DNA of 6,162 nt from the NCBI GenBank assembly GCA_031268115.1, contig JAIRXV010000174.1:1-6162 (forward strand). Reading direction: 5' to 3'. Below, in pieces: positions 1-5,582 of the stretch (the stretch's first letter is position 1; each line of letters opens with the position of its first letter). The notes under the pieces are model-generated. The model was not told the origin of the DNA. It searched no databases and saw only the letters and a program-made list of their open reading frames with translations. This DNA is from Bifidobacteriaceae bacterium (GTDB lineage: Bacteria; Actinomycetota; Actinomycetes; Actinomycetales; WQXJ01). The position numbers and the translations under genes were made by a program.

Positions 1-88
1 CGAGGCAGAGCGTCTTTTGTGGACGCTGCCTTGAGCGTTGACGGCCGTGAACGTTCCGGGCTCCGTTGCCAAAAGACGCTCTGCCTCG
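1..88. repeat. 88-bp imperfect palindrome with 19-bp perfect outer arms
   Basis: Bases 1-19 are the exact reverse complement of 70-88. The symmetry continues inward to the centre between 44 and 45, where ACGGCCGT (41-48) is itself palindromic. Pairing base i with base 89-i gives 35 Watson-Crick pairs, 3 G-T pairs (22/67, 31/58, 35/54) and 6 mismatches (positions 20, 21, 26, 27, 32, 40 and their partners). As RNA it would be one long bulged hairpin; as DNA it could extrude a cruciform. It begins at the first base of the window, so it may extend further left. No T-run follows the right arm, so it is not a standard intrinsic terminator for rightward transcription. What it does is unknown; a small non-autonomous element, a structured RNA or a processed 3' end of an upstream gene are all possible. 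Confidence 0.85.
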
Positions 89-130
89 CCCTCGATGAGA
101 GCGCGGCACGAACGGCCCAGCGATACGTGA

Positions 131-160
131 TGTACACCGAGGGTATACCCCGAGTGTATA
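131..160. promoter_or_regulatory. 30-bp composite palindrome, probable PadR operator
   Basis: A perfect inner palindrome GGGTATACCC (141-150) is flanked at equal distance by TGTACAC (131-137) and GTGTATA (154-160). These pair at 6 of 7 positions, plus one G-T. The 3-base spacers are CGA on both sides and do not pair. The same stretch can be read as two 13-bp direct repeats (138-150 and 151-163, 10 of 13 identical), each containing GTATAC. The element covers the -10 box and reaches into the expected -35 region of the padR promoter. PadR proteins are dimeric winged-helix repressors that commonly bind dyads in their own promoters, so autorepression is the natural inference. Confidence 0.6.
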
Positions 161-169
161 CTTACGTCC
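133..169 (+). promoter_or_regulatory. padR promoter, leaderless type
   Basis: TATACT at 157-162 is a good -10 box and lies exactly 7 bases upstream of the GTG at 170, so the expected transcription start falls at or next to the start codon. No Shine-Dalgarno sequence is present between 150 and 169. A -10 box six to seven bases before the start codon is the known layout of leaderless actinobacterial transcripts. The -35 region is poor: TGTACA at 131-136 is 20 bp away, and TACACC at 133-138 has an 18-bp spacer. Repressor binding at the overlapping palindrome would block this promoter. Confidence 0.6.
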
Positions 170-721
170 GTGAGTGTTTCTATGGCAATGCTGGGTCTAT
201 TGGATGCCGGTCCGTCGCACGGGTGGGCGTTGAAGCAACGCTACGACCGCCTGTTGGGGCACGGGCGTGAGCTGCGGTTTGGGCAGGTGTATTCGACGTT
301 GGCACGCCTCCAACGCGACGGGTTGGTGCGGGACATCGGGTTCGCGCCGGGTGAAGGGGCGGAGCGGCGCGTCTACGCCATCACCGAGCGCGGGGTTGAG
401 GACTTCGACACCTGGCTCGGCACGCCCCACGTTCCGGCTGGGCGGCCAGCCGAACTGTTCACTAAGGTGGTCCTCGCCATGGCCGCGGGACGCCCGGCCA
501 GCGAGATCCTGGTCGCCCAGCAGCGGGTTTACTTGGAGCGGATGCGGCACCTGACCGCCTCGCGGCACACGGCCGACATGATCGACCGGTTGGCTGCCGA
601 TTACGAGATCGCCCACTTGGAAGCGGATCTCGGCTGGATCGAAGTGGCGGCAGCGCGCGTGGCGGCGAAGGAGTGGGAGCCCGAGGCTCCGGCCCCATCC
701 ACCGCGGAAGAGGGCCGCTGA
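170..721 (+). CDS. PadR-family transcriptional regulator
   Basis: This encodes a 183-residue cytoplasmic DNA-binding protein. The N-terminal winged helix-turn-helix spans about residues 3-85. It begins MSVSMAMLGLL, as many actinobacterial PadR proteins do. The recognition-helix region is LRFGQVYSTLARLQRDGLV (35-53), and the wing strand contains RRVYAITERG (66-75). Residues 95-170 form the helical C-terminal dimerisation region usual in the longer PadR subfamily. The tail (PEAPAPSTAEEGR) is low-complexity and is also encoded a second time just downstream. GTG at 170 is preferred because of the -10 spacing and the family-typical MSV start; ATG at 182 is the alternative and lacks a clear ribosome site. 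The gene heads a transporter cluster and most likely represses it together with itself. The ligand is not identifiable. The family call is strong; the regulon is inferred. Confidence 0.93.
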   Translation: MSVSMAMLGLLDAGPSHGWALKQRYDRLLGHGRELRFGQVYSTLARLQRDGLVRDIGFAPGEGAERRVYAITERGVEDFDTWLGTPHVPAGRPAELFTKVVLAMAAGRPASEILVAQQRVYLERMRHLTASRHTADMIDRLAADYEIAHLEADLGWIEVAAARVAAKEWEPEAPAPSTAEEGR

Positions 722-797
722 AATGCCACGGTTGGAGGTTGCCTCATCGCGGCCGCAGCTGGCCCCATCCACCGCGGAAGAAGGGCGCTGACATGCC
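691..797 (+). repeat. Direct duplication of the padR/ATPase gene junction (70-bp offset)
   Basis: Bases 691-727 and 761-797 match at 34 of 37 positions, the first 20 without a difference. Each copy carries the codons for the PadR tail (APSTAEEGR), the TGA stop, one spacer base and an ATG with the following two bases. The mismatches are at 712/782 and 715/785, both synonymous in the tail codons (GAG/GAA and GGC/GGG), and at 722/792 in the spacer base. Downstream of each ATG the copies still resemble each other once a base is slipped (MPRLEVASSRP against MPTAEIPAAETP), which suggests the original duplication was the full 70 bp. Both copies supply a purine-rich ribosome site: GGAAGAGGG at 706-714 and GGAAGAAGGG at 776-785. 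Confidence 0.9.
723..791 (+). CDS. Candidate 22-residue chimeric leader peptide
   Basis: ATG at 723 lies one base after the padR TGA and 8 bases after GGAAGAGGG. The frame runs 22 codons and ends at TGA 789-791, one base before the ATG of the ATPase gene. The peptide begins MPRLEVASSRP, resembling the start of the ATPase (MPTAEIPAAETP), and ends APSTAEEGR, identical to the C terminus of PadR. This is the product expected from tandem duplication of the junction. Its ribosome site and stop-start spacing match those of the real downstream gene, so it is probably translated. It may simply pass ribosomes from padR to the ATPase gene. There is no sign of a function for the peptide itself, and it could be a neutral by-product. 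Confidence 0.4.
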   Translation: MPRLEVASSRPQLAPSTAEEGR

Positions 798-1590
798 CAC
801 GGCGGAGATTCCCGCTGCGGAGACGCCCACCGCGGACGCGTCGAGACTGGCGGGCGGGCTGGGGCCGCTGCCTGCTGAGCGCGCCGCCCTCGCGGGGGTC
901 GCCCTCATACACTCCTTCGGCAAGACCGAGGTCCTCAGGGGCGTGTCCCTCGCGATTGCGCCGGGGGAGATCGTCGCCCTGATGGGTCCGTCCGGGTCCG
1001 GAAAGTCCACCGTCTTGCACCTGTTGGCGGGCCTGCTCAAACCTGACAGCGGTGCCGTGTGGATGGAAGGGCGGCGCGTGGACCAGCTTTCGGAGAAATC
1101 GCGCAATGACCTGCGGCTGAGGTCCTACGGCCTCGTGTTCCAGTTCGGGGATCTGATTCCCGAACTGACACTCGGGGAGAACGCCGAGATGCCGTTGCGG
1201 CTCACAGGGGTTGGGGCCAGGGTGGCTCGTCGCCGCGCGCTCGAATGCCTCGACCGCCTGGGTGTCGCGGACCTGGCCGGCAAGCTCGTCTCCGAGGTGT
1301 CCGGGGGCGAGGCCCAGCGGGCGGCCGTGGCCCGAGCGTTGGTCCACGAACCCCAGGTCATCCTCGCCGACGAGCCCACAGGCGCCCTCGACACCGTGAC
1401 CGGTGAGTTGGTGTTGGAGGCCTTTGTGACCGCGGCCCGCGATCAAGGCACGGCCGTGCTGCTCGTCACACACGAACCCCGAGTGGCGGCCTGGGCGGGG
1501 CGCGAGATTCTGTTGCGCGACGGACGGATCCTTGGCGCCGGCCCAGGCGCGGCGGCGTCCGATGCCGGACCCTCGGCGGTCCTGCGATGA
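793..1590 (+). CDS. ABC transporter ATP-binding protein, MacB/LolD type
   Basis: This 265-residue cytoplasmic ATPase drives the adjacent FtsX-like permease. The motifs appear in order: Walker A GPSGSGKST (65-73), Q-loop glutamine 117 in VFQFGDL, signature VSGGEAQ (169-175), Walker B VILADEP (189-195) with catalytic Glu194, D-loop GALD (197-200) and H-loop His227 in VTHEP. The signature-to-D-loop stretch is typical of the MacB/LolD/BceA group. The nucleotide-binding domain proper starts near residue 32. The first 30 residues are Ala/Pro/Thr-rich and probably disordered. ATG 793 is chosen because GGAAGAAGGG (776-785) lies 7 bases upstream. An in-frame GTG at 673 would run through the padR 3' end and is rejected. 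The stop overlaps the permease start as ATGA (1587-1590), which indicates translational coupling. The substrate is not known. Confidence 0.95.
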   Translation: MPTAEIPAAETPTADASRLAGGLGPLPAERAALAGVALIHSFGKTEVLRGVSLAIAPGEIVALMGPSGSGKSTVLHLLAGLLKPDSGAVWMEGRRVDQLSEKSRNDLRLRSYGLVFQFGDLIPELTLGENAEMPLRLTGVGARVARRRALECLDRLGVADLAGKLVSEVSGGEAQRAAVARALVHEPQVILADEPTGALDTVTGELVLEAFVTAARDQGTAVLLVTHEPRVAAWAGREILLRDGRILGAGPGAAASDAGPSAVLR

Positions 1591-3623
1591 CCGGCACGTT
1601 CTCGGTCGCCTGGCGGTTCATCCGCGCCGATGCGGCCGGGCGCCGGCTCGGCATCGTGATCGCGGGCGGGGTGGCGAGCTTCCTGATCGCGACGCTTGTC
1701 GGCATGCCCGGGGCTCTGAGCCCTGGTGCGGGTGAACTGGACCCCACCACCCGGGTGGTCATGGCCGTGGTCTTGGCGTTCGTGGCGATCCCGGTCTTCA
1801 TGCTCCTGGCCTCGGCGGGCCGGCTCGGGGCGGGCACGCGGGACCGGCGTTTGGCGGCCCTGCGCATGCTCGGCCTGAGCCCGGCGCGGACCGTGGCTGT
1901 GGCCGTGGTGGAGAACGGGGTGTTGGCGCTGGCCGGAGGGCTAGCGGGAGTCGGGGCGTTCGCGGTGCTGGCTCCGCCGGCATCGGCGGCGGTCCGTGCC
2001 GGGCCGCGGTGGTTTGTGGGGAGCCTCACCGTGGCTCCAGCGTGGCTGGCGGTCACCGCTGTCGGCGTGGCCGGGTTCTCGGCGGTGCTCGCGGCAGCGC
2101 CCGCGCGGCGGCTGCGCACCCAACCCAAGGCGTTGCGCGATGGCGGACCGGGCCGCGCGCCCGGGTTGTGGCGGCTTGGCGTCTTCCTCCTGGGGGCGGC
2201 GGCGCTCGCATGGGAGGGCACCGAGCCGCGCTTCGGGTTCGCCTATCGCAATGCCGTGATCCTCGCAGCGGTGGTGACCGTGATTGTCGGATTGGCGCTC
2301 AGCGTGCCGCTGCTCTCTAACCGCGCCGGGCGGTGGCTGGCACGCAGTCGCCGGACCGTGCCGATGCTGGCCGGGCGGGGCATCCTCGCGGAGCCATCCT
2401 CGGGCACCCGCCTGGTGCTTGGCCTGGGCGCCGTGGTGTTCCTGACCGTGGCGGGCGCCCAACAACTGTGGACGCTCGAAAATGACGCCGCGATCCTGCA
2501 GGGCCAGCGCGTGCTGGGGGAGGGGCCGCAATTGCTCGCGGTCTACGCGAAGGGCGCGTCCCTGGGCATAAACCCGCAGGGTTTGGCGGGCACGGTCTCG
2601 GTCCCCGAACCGGCGCCGCAGCCTGGATACACCCATCTGACGGTGACCGATGCCCAGCGCCGCGCGGTGGAGGGGCTGACCGGTGTACAAGCGGTGGTTG
2701 GCTACTGGAGCCTGACCTCGGATGCGCAGATCGAGTGGGACGGGGATTGCGATCCGGGGGCCGAGTTCTGCGACGGCTGGGTGTTCACGGGGACGTGCGC
2801 CGCCCTTGCCGCCTTCGCGCCGGCCGCGACCGGTTGCGAGGGGACGGGCGTCCAGTGGATGGCGGCTGAGATCGACCCAGCAGGCCGGAACTCGTCCATC
2901 CCGCGCCCGGCGGTCGATTCTGTGACCCTGCACGCCGTGGATCCGGCAACGGACCAACTGATCGGCGTGGACGCCGCGTTGCCCCTCATCGCGAGGGACC
3001 TTGAGTTCCCGCGCCGGCCACACCGCAACCTGGGCATGTGGTGGCGACAGACGGGGGATGGCGGCCTGTTCATCCCCGAGGATCGCGCGCTCGCCGCGTT
3101 CGGGCCGCCGCCCGCACTGTGGGTTCTGGCCGATGGCGGACTGGCCACCGCGGAGCGACTCGCCGCCGCAATCGAGCCGTCAGGCCTGGTCAGCCAACCT
3201 GAGTCGCTGGAGTTCTACCGCCAGTCCATGGTCCTGCTTACCGGCTTCTGGGCGCTGTTCGCGTTGGCGATCTCGGTGGCCGTGATCAACCTGGCCATCA
3301 CCGCCATGGACCGTGCGAGGGAGCGCCGAGCGATCCTGGCCCGGCAGGTTTCCCTCGGCGTGCCCGCCCAAGTGCTTCGGCGAGCCCAGGCACTCCAGGT
3401 CGCGGTCCCCCTGCTCGGCGCCGTGATTTTGGGCGCGATCGGCGGGGCTGGAGCGATGGTTTGCTATGGACTCCCAGACTGGCGAGCTGGGTATGCGCAA
3501 GCGCCGTGGCCGCAACTGGGGGCAGCGTTGGGGGCCATCGCCTTGGGTATCGCGGCTGTGCTGGCCCTGACAATCCCGCTGACACGGGTCACCCTCACAG
3601 CGCAGCTGCTCCGCCGCGAATAG
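1587..3623 (+). CDS. FtsX-like ABC transporter permease
   Basis: This 678-residue membrane protein is the partner of the ATPase. Hydrophobic segments lie near residues 21-43, 57-78, 103-130, 147-171, 194-211, 222-243, 276-292, 546-575, 605-628 and 645-667, about ten in all, matching the duplicated FtsX-domain architecture. The first FtsX-like unit includes RDRRLAALRMLGLSPARTVA (85-104). The second includes DRARERRAILARQVSLGVP (575-593). Each has the charged cytoplasmic coupling region followed by a Leu-Gly motif. Between about 293 and 545 lies a large hydrophilic domain, predicted to be outside the cell, with cysteines 388, 395, 404 and 417. Those four could form two disulfides. Two-FtsX-domain permeases usually serve efflux, lipoprotein or envelope-peptide handling, or sensing, rather than import. 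The start ATG sits inside the ATPase stop (ATGA). Confidence 0.93.
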   Translation: MTGTFSVAWRFIRADAAGRRLGIVIAGGVASFLIATLVGMPGALSPGAGELDPTTRVVMAVVLAFVAIPVFMLLASAGRLGAGTRDRRLAALRMLGLSPARTVAVAVVENGVLALAGGLAGVGAFAVLAPPASAAVRAGPRWFVGSLTVAPAWLAVTAVGVAGFSAVLAAAPARRLRTQPKALRDGGPGRAPGLWRLGVFLLGAAALAWEGTEPRFGFAYRNAVILAAVVTVIVGLALSVPLLSNRAGRWLARSRRTVPMLAGRGILAEPSSGTRLVLGLGAVVFLTVAGAQQLWTLENDAAILQGQRVLGEGPQLLAVYAKGASLGINPQGLAGTVSVPEPAPQPGYTHLTVTDAQRRAVEGLTGVQAVVGYWSLTSDAQIEWDGDCDPGAEFCDGWVFTGTCAALAAFAPAATGCEGTGVQWMAAEIDPAGRNSSIPRPAVDSVTLHAVDPATDQLIGVDAALPLIARDLEFPRRPHRNLGMWWRQTGDGGLFIPEDRALAAFGPPPALWVLADGGLATAERLAAAIEPSGLVSQPESLEFYRQSMVLLTGFWALFALAISVAVINLAITAMDRARERRAILARQVSLGVPAQVLRRAQALQVAVPLLGAVILGAIGGAGAMVCYGLPDWRAGYAQAPWPQLGAALGAIALGIAAVLALTIPLTRVTLTAQLLRRE

Positions 3624-3667
3624 AGGGGTGGGTAGGCTGCCCGAATGATCGACCTGAGGATCGGCTT

Positions 3668-4780
3668 GTGACGGGCGTTACCCGGAGGGATCGCGCCGCG
3701 CGTAGGGGTCGCGCCGCGCACAAGGGTCGCGCCGCGCACAGGGGTCGCGCCGCGCGCAGGGGTCGCGCCGCGCACCTGGCGGTCGCGCTCTGCATCGCCG
3801 CGCCGTTCGCCCTCGGCGGGTGCGCGAACTCCCCGCCCAGCAGGGACGTGCCCTCGGCCGCGGATCTCGCCCCCACCGATGCGTCTACGCCAGGTGACGG
3901 CGCGGCCGTGGACGATGACGGCGGGACCGGTGGGCCGGCATCGTCCACGAAACCTGCCACGCCGACGCCACCGGGCACCCAAGTCGAGCGGGCGGAGGCG
4001 ATGTACGCGTGCCTGTCCGACCGGGGGTTCGCGGCCGTCCTGGAGGACATCCGGCCGAACGAATCGTGGGTGTGGGTGGAGCCCGAAAACCCGCAGGACT
4101 CGGTGGTCCAAGTGGACGCGACCGGGCAATCGTTCTTCTGGTCCAAGACGAACTGGTCCGAGATGGGGCTTGGGGATGCGGAGGCCACGCAGGCCCGCAC
4201 TGAGTGGATCGAGAAACTGGCCAAGGCGGCCGCGGAATCGCCCTACGGATATGTGGTGTACGCGGGGGAAGTGGATCGGACCGAGGACTTTGGCGCGTGC
4301 GCCGATCTGAGCGGCTACCTCTGGCCCTTACTCGACGATATGGACCCAGCCAAGCGCCTGGAACAGAAGCAACGCATCGCTGAGGCGTCCAACGATTGGG
4401 CGGCGTGCGCCCGGGCTCACGGCGTGCCCGGCGTCGTGGACGCGCGGGTGACCGAGGAGGATTCCCCGGTGGCCCTCCTGCCCGCCGGGGTGATCGAAGG
4501 CCAAATCCGCGAGTTGCTCGTGCAGTGTCCGCCGTTCGATCAGGCGCTCCTGGAGGCCAACCAGGAGGCCCTCGCGCAGGGCCGGGACGATGACGTTCGC
4601 GCGACTCCGATCATCGGTTTCGATGTGGATGGCTACCGGGAACAGGAGGCCGATGGCGCGCCATCGGCCGAGGATGAGGCGATCTACGGGCCGCTGTGGG
4701 ACCTGTTGTGGTCGCAGCGCAGCGCCTACTACGCCACCCTCCCCGATCCGGATGCGGGGGCGGGCGCGGACGAAGGGTGA
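3668..4780 (+). CDS. Predicted secreted lipoprotein with arginine-rich repeat n-region
   Basis: The protein has 370 residues and no recognised family. GTG 3668 follows GAGGA (3656-3660) at 7 bases and is the last usable in-frame start before the hydrophobic core. Residues 1-36 are dominated by five copies of a six-residue repeat (RGRAAH-like). The hydrophobic stretch LAVALCIAAPFALGG (37-51) then leads to Cys52 in a lipobox-like LGGC, so signal peptidase II cleavage and lipidation are expected. Residues 53-105 are a Ser/Pro/Asp/Gly/Thr-rich linker. The folded part, about 106-360, is acidic and Trp/Tyr-rich, with cysteines 115 (MYACLSDRG), 211, 247 (WAACARAHG) and 287. The C terminus is Ala/Gly/Asp-rich. 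It lies 44 bp after the permease and is probably co-transcribed, which suggests an extracytoplasmic accessory or substrate-contact role. The cellular location is well supported; the function is unknown. Confidence 0.85.
   Translation: MTGVTRRDRAARRGRAAHKGRAAHRGRAARRGRAAHLAVALCIAAPFALGGCANSPPSRDVPSAADLAPTDASTPGDGAAVDDDGGTGGPASSTKPATPTPPGTQVERAEAMYACLSDRGFAAVLEDIRPNESWVWVEPENPQDSVVQVDATGQSFFWSKTNWSEMGLGDAEATQARTEWIEKLAKAAAESPYGYVVYAGEVDRTEDFGACADLSGYLWPLLDDMDPAKRLEQKQRIAEASNDWAACARAHGVPGVVDARVTEEDSPVALLPAGVIEGQIRELLVQCPPFDQALLEANQEALAQGRDDDVRATPIIGFDVDGYREQEADGAPSAEDEAIYGPLWDLLWSQRSAYYATLPDPDAGAGADEG
3686..3775 (+). repeat. Five tandem 18-bp repeats inside the lipoprotein gene
   Basis: Five contiguous units start at 3686, 3704, 3722, 3740 and 3758. 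All share the core TCGCGCCGCGC at an 18-bp period. In frame they encode RDRAAR, RGRAAH, KGRAAH, RGRAAR and RGRAAH. The last four differ at only one or two bases. Because the unit is a multiple of three, gain or loss of a copy leaves the frame intact and only changes the length of the positively charged n-region ahead of the signal-peptide core. Confidence 0.95.
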
Positions 4781-4793
4781 GGGTGGGCATCGG
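4781..4793. other. 13-bp convergent gap without a terminator
   Basis: The lipoprotein gene stops at 4780 and the oppositely oriented exporter gene stops at 4794. The gap has no room for a hairpin plus T-run, and no T-rich tract is seen on either strand just beyond it. Transcripts from both sides therefore probably overlap at their 3' ends or end by Rho. Confidence 0.7.
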
Positions 4794-5426
4794 CTACGGT
4801 CCGGCATCGGCGGTTGTCGCCCCAAGAGCGAGAGTGACGGCCACGGCGAGCATGGTGGCGGCGATGACCATGTCGAAGACGCGCCAAGCCGCGGGTTTGG
4901 CGAGCAGGGGGGCGATGAAGCGCGCCCCGTAGCCCAAGGCGAAAAACCAGACGAAAGACGCAAGAGTCGCCCCAGCGGCGAACAGCCAGCGCAGTGCTGG
5001 GCCATGGGTGTTGGCGATCGATCCGAGCAGCATCACGGTGTCGAGGTAGACGTGCGGATTGAGGTAGGTGAAGGCGACCGTCTGCACTAGGGCGGCCCCA
5101 AGGGACACGGGCGTTGGGGTGTCGGGCTCGGCGGCAAGCATCGACGGGCGAAGGGCCCGCTTGATGGCCAAAGCGGCATAGATGGACAGGAACACGATCC
5201 CGGCCAGGCGCATAGCGTCTAGCGCCAAAGGGGCGCGTTCGATCACCGCTCCGAGGCCGAGGACACCGAGGGCGATGAGCAGCGCGTCGGATGCCGCACA
5301 CACCAGGCAGATCCAGAAGATGTGTTCGCGGCGGACGCCATGTCGCAGAACAAAGGCGTTCTGTGCGCCGATCGCCACGATCAGGCCCATTCCGGACCCG
5401 AACCCGGCGAGGGCAGCGCCCATCAT
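4794..5426 (-). CDS. LysE/ArgO-family amino-acid exporter
   Basis: This 210-residue integral membrane protein has the size usual for the family, whose members export basic or other amino acids out of the cytoplasm. Family hallmarks are GLIVAIGAQNAFVLRHGVRR (14-33) in the first helix and loop, and YLNPHVYLDTVMLLG (121-135) with the conserved Asn-Pro. Hydrophobic segments near 4-25, 37-62, 72-90, 110-135, 145-170 and 183-203 give six predicted helices. Of two adjacent ATG codons, the upstream one (5426-5424) is chosen. GGGGAGG (complement of 5434-5440) lies 7 bases before it. A longer frame extends 117 codons upstream but runs antisense through the TetR gene and is not credible. LysE/ArgO exporters are usually governed by a LysR-type activator; here the divergent neighbour is a TetR protein. 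The substrate (Lys, Arg or other) cannot be fixed from sequence. Confidence 0.93.
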   Translation of the reverse strand: MMGAALAGFGSGMGLIVAIGAQNAFVLRHGVRREHIFWICLVCAASDALLIALGVLGLGAVIERAPLALDAMRLAGIVFLSIYAALAIKRALRPSMLAAEPDTPTPVSLGAALVQTVAFTYLNPHVYLDTVMLLGSIANTHGPALRWLFAAGATLASFVWFFALGYGARFIAPLLAKPAAWRVFDMVIAATMLAVAVTLALGATTADAGP

Positions 5427-5441
5427 CGAAGTGCCTCCCCT

Positions 5442-5458
5442 TTTCGGCCGGCCCGAAA
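5442..5458 (-). promoter_or_regulatory. Small hairpin just upstream of the lysE ribosome site
   Basis: TTTCGG (5442-5447) and CCGAAA (5453-5458) are perfect inverted repeats around a 5-base loop; one further C-G pair is possible with a bulged base. In the lysE leader RNA this hairpin would end one base before the GGGGAGG ribosome site. It could modestly affect initiation or protect the leader. There is no evidence that it is a ligand-binding structure. Confidence 0.35.
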
Positions 5459-5478
5459 GCACGCGTCGCAAAGCCCGA

Positions 5479-5506
5479 ACTCTACCGACTCGACGGGCCA
5501 ACCGAA
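5479..5506 (-). promoter_or_regulatory. Weak candidate lysE promoter
   Basis: Read on the minus strand, TAGAGT (complement of 5479-5484) is a plausible -10 box. TTCGGT (complement of 5501-5506) lies 16 bp further upstream and is a poor -35. This would give a leader of about 45 bases. No better pair is visible in the shared gap, but the match is weak. Confidence 0.25.
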
Positions 5507-5544
5507 CTGAGCCTCTCGCGGTGAGGATCGCGTTTCGCGTGGTG

Positions 5545-5561
5545 TAGACTGACAGTCGGTC
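5545..5561 (+). promoter_or_regulatory. TetR-type operator overlapping the probable tetR -10 box
   Basis: GACTGACAGTCGGTC (5547-5561) is an odd-length palindrome centred on 5554 with GACYGAC half-sites; only one position pair (5550/5558) fails. Dyads of this size are typical binding sites for TetR-family dimers. TAGACT (5545-5550) fits a -10 box and overlaps the dyad, while no good -35 is visible. GAGAGG (5569-5574) lies 8 bases before the ATG at 5583. Binding would be expected to repress the regulator's own gene and could reach the divergent lysE promoter. Confidence 0.55.
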
Positions 5562-5582
5562 GGTTACAGAGAGGCAGGGACG

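Noticed and set aside
1..88. Integron attC site
   Set aside because: The size and folding are suggestive, but the outer ends lack the RYYYAAC and GTTRRRY core sites, and no gene-cassette arrangement follows.
1..88. Intrinsic terminator of an upstream gene
   Set aside because: No T-run follows the right arm and the hairpin is far longer than usual. A different termination role cannot be excluded, because the upstream gene is outside the window.
19..270. 83-codon plus-strand frame
   Set aside because: It runs through the palindrome, the promoter and the padR start in another frame, has no ribosome site and resembles no protein family.
673..792. Upstream GTG start for the ATPase
   Set aside because: It would translate the end of padR out of frame and through the duplicated junction. 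ATG 793 has a strong ribosome site at the right distance.
601..3023. Long minus-strand frames opposite the ATPase and permease (290 and 360 codons)
   Set aside because: These are typical shadows of GC-rich genes: rich in Arg/Pro/Gly/His, without recognisable domains, and opposite well-supported genes.
3630..3642. Terminator between the permease and lipoprotein genes
   Set aside because: The inverted repeat offers about five pairs including a G-T, and no T-run follows.
3461..3667. Upstream ATG start for the lipoprotein
   Set aside because: It overlaps the permease 3' end by about 160 bases and would bury the signal peptide deep in the protein. GTG 3668 has a well-spaced GAGGA.
3668..3720. 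Twin-arginine (Tat) signal
   Set aside because: TRRDRAA has adjacent arginines but lacks the hydrophobic residues and lysine that follow in the Tat motif. The arginines are explained by the repeat.
3686..3775. CRISPR-like array
   Set aside because: The 18-bp units are contiguous with no spacers and lie in frame within a coding region.
4786..4810. Direct repeat GGCATCGG at 4786 and 4803
   Set aside because: Eight bases in GC-rich sequence is within chance expectation, and one copy is inside the exporter coding region.
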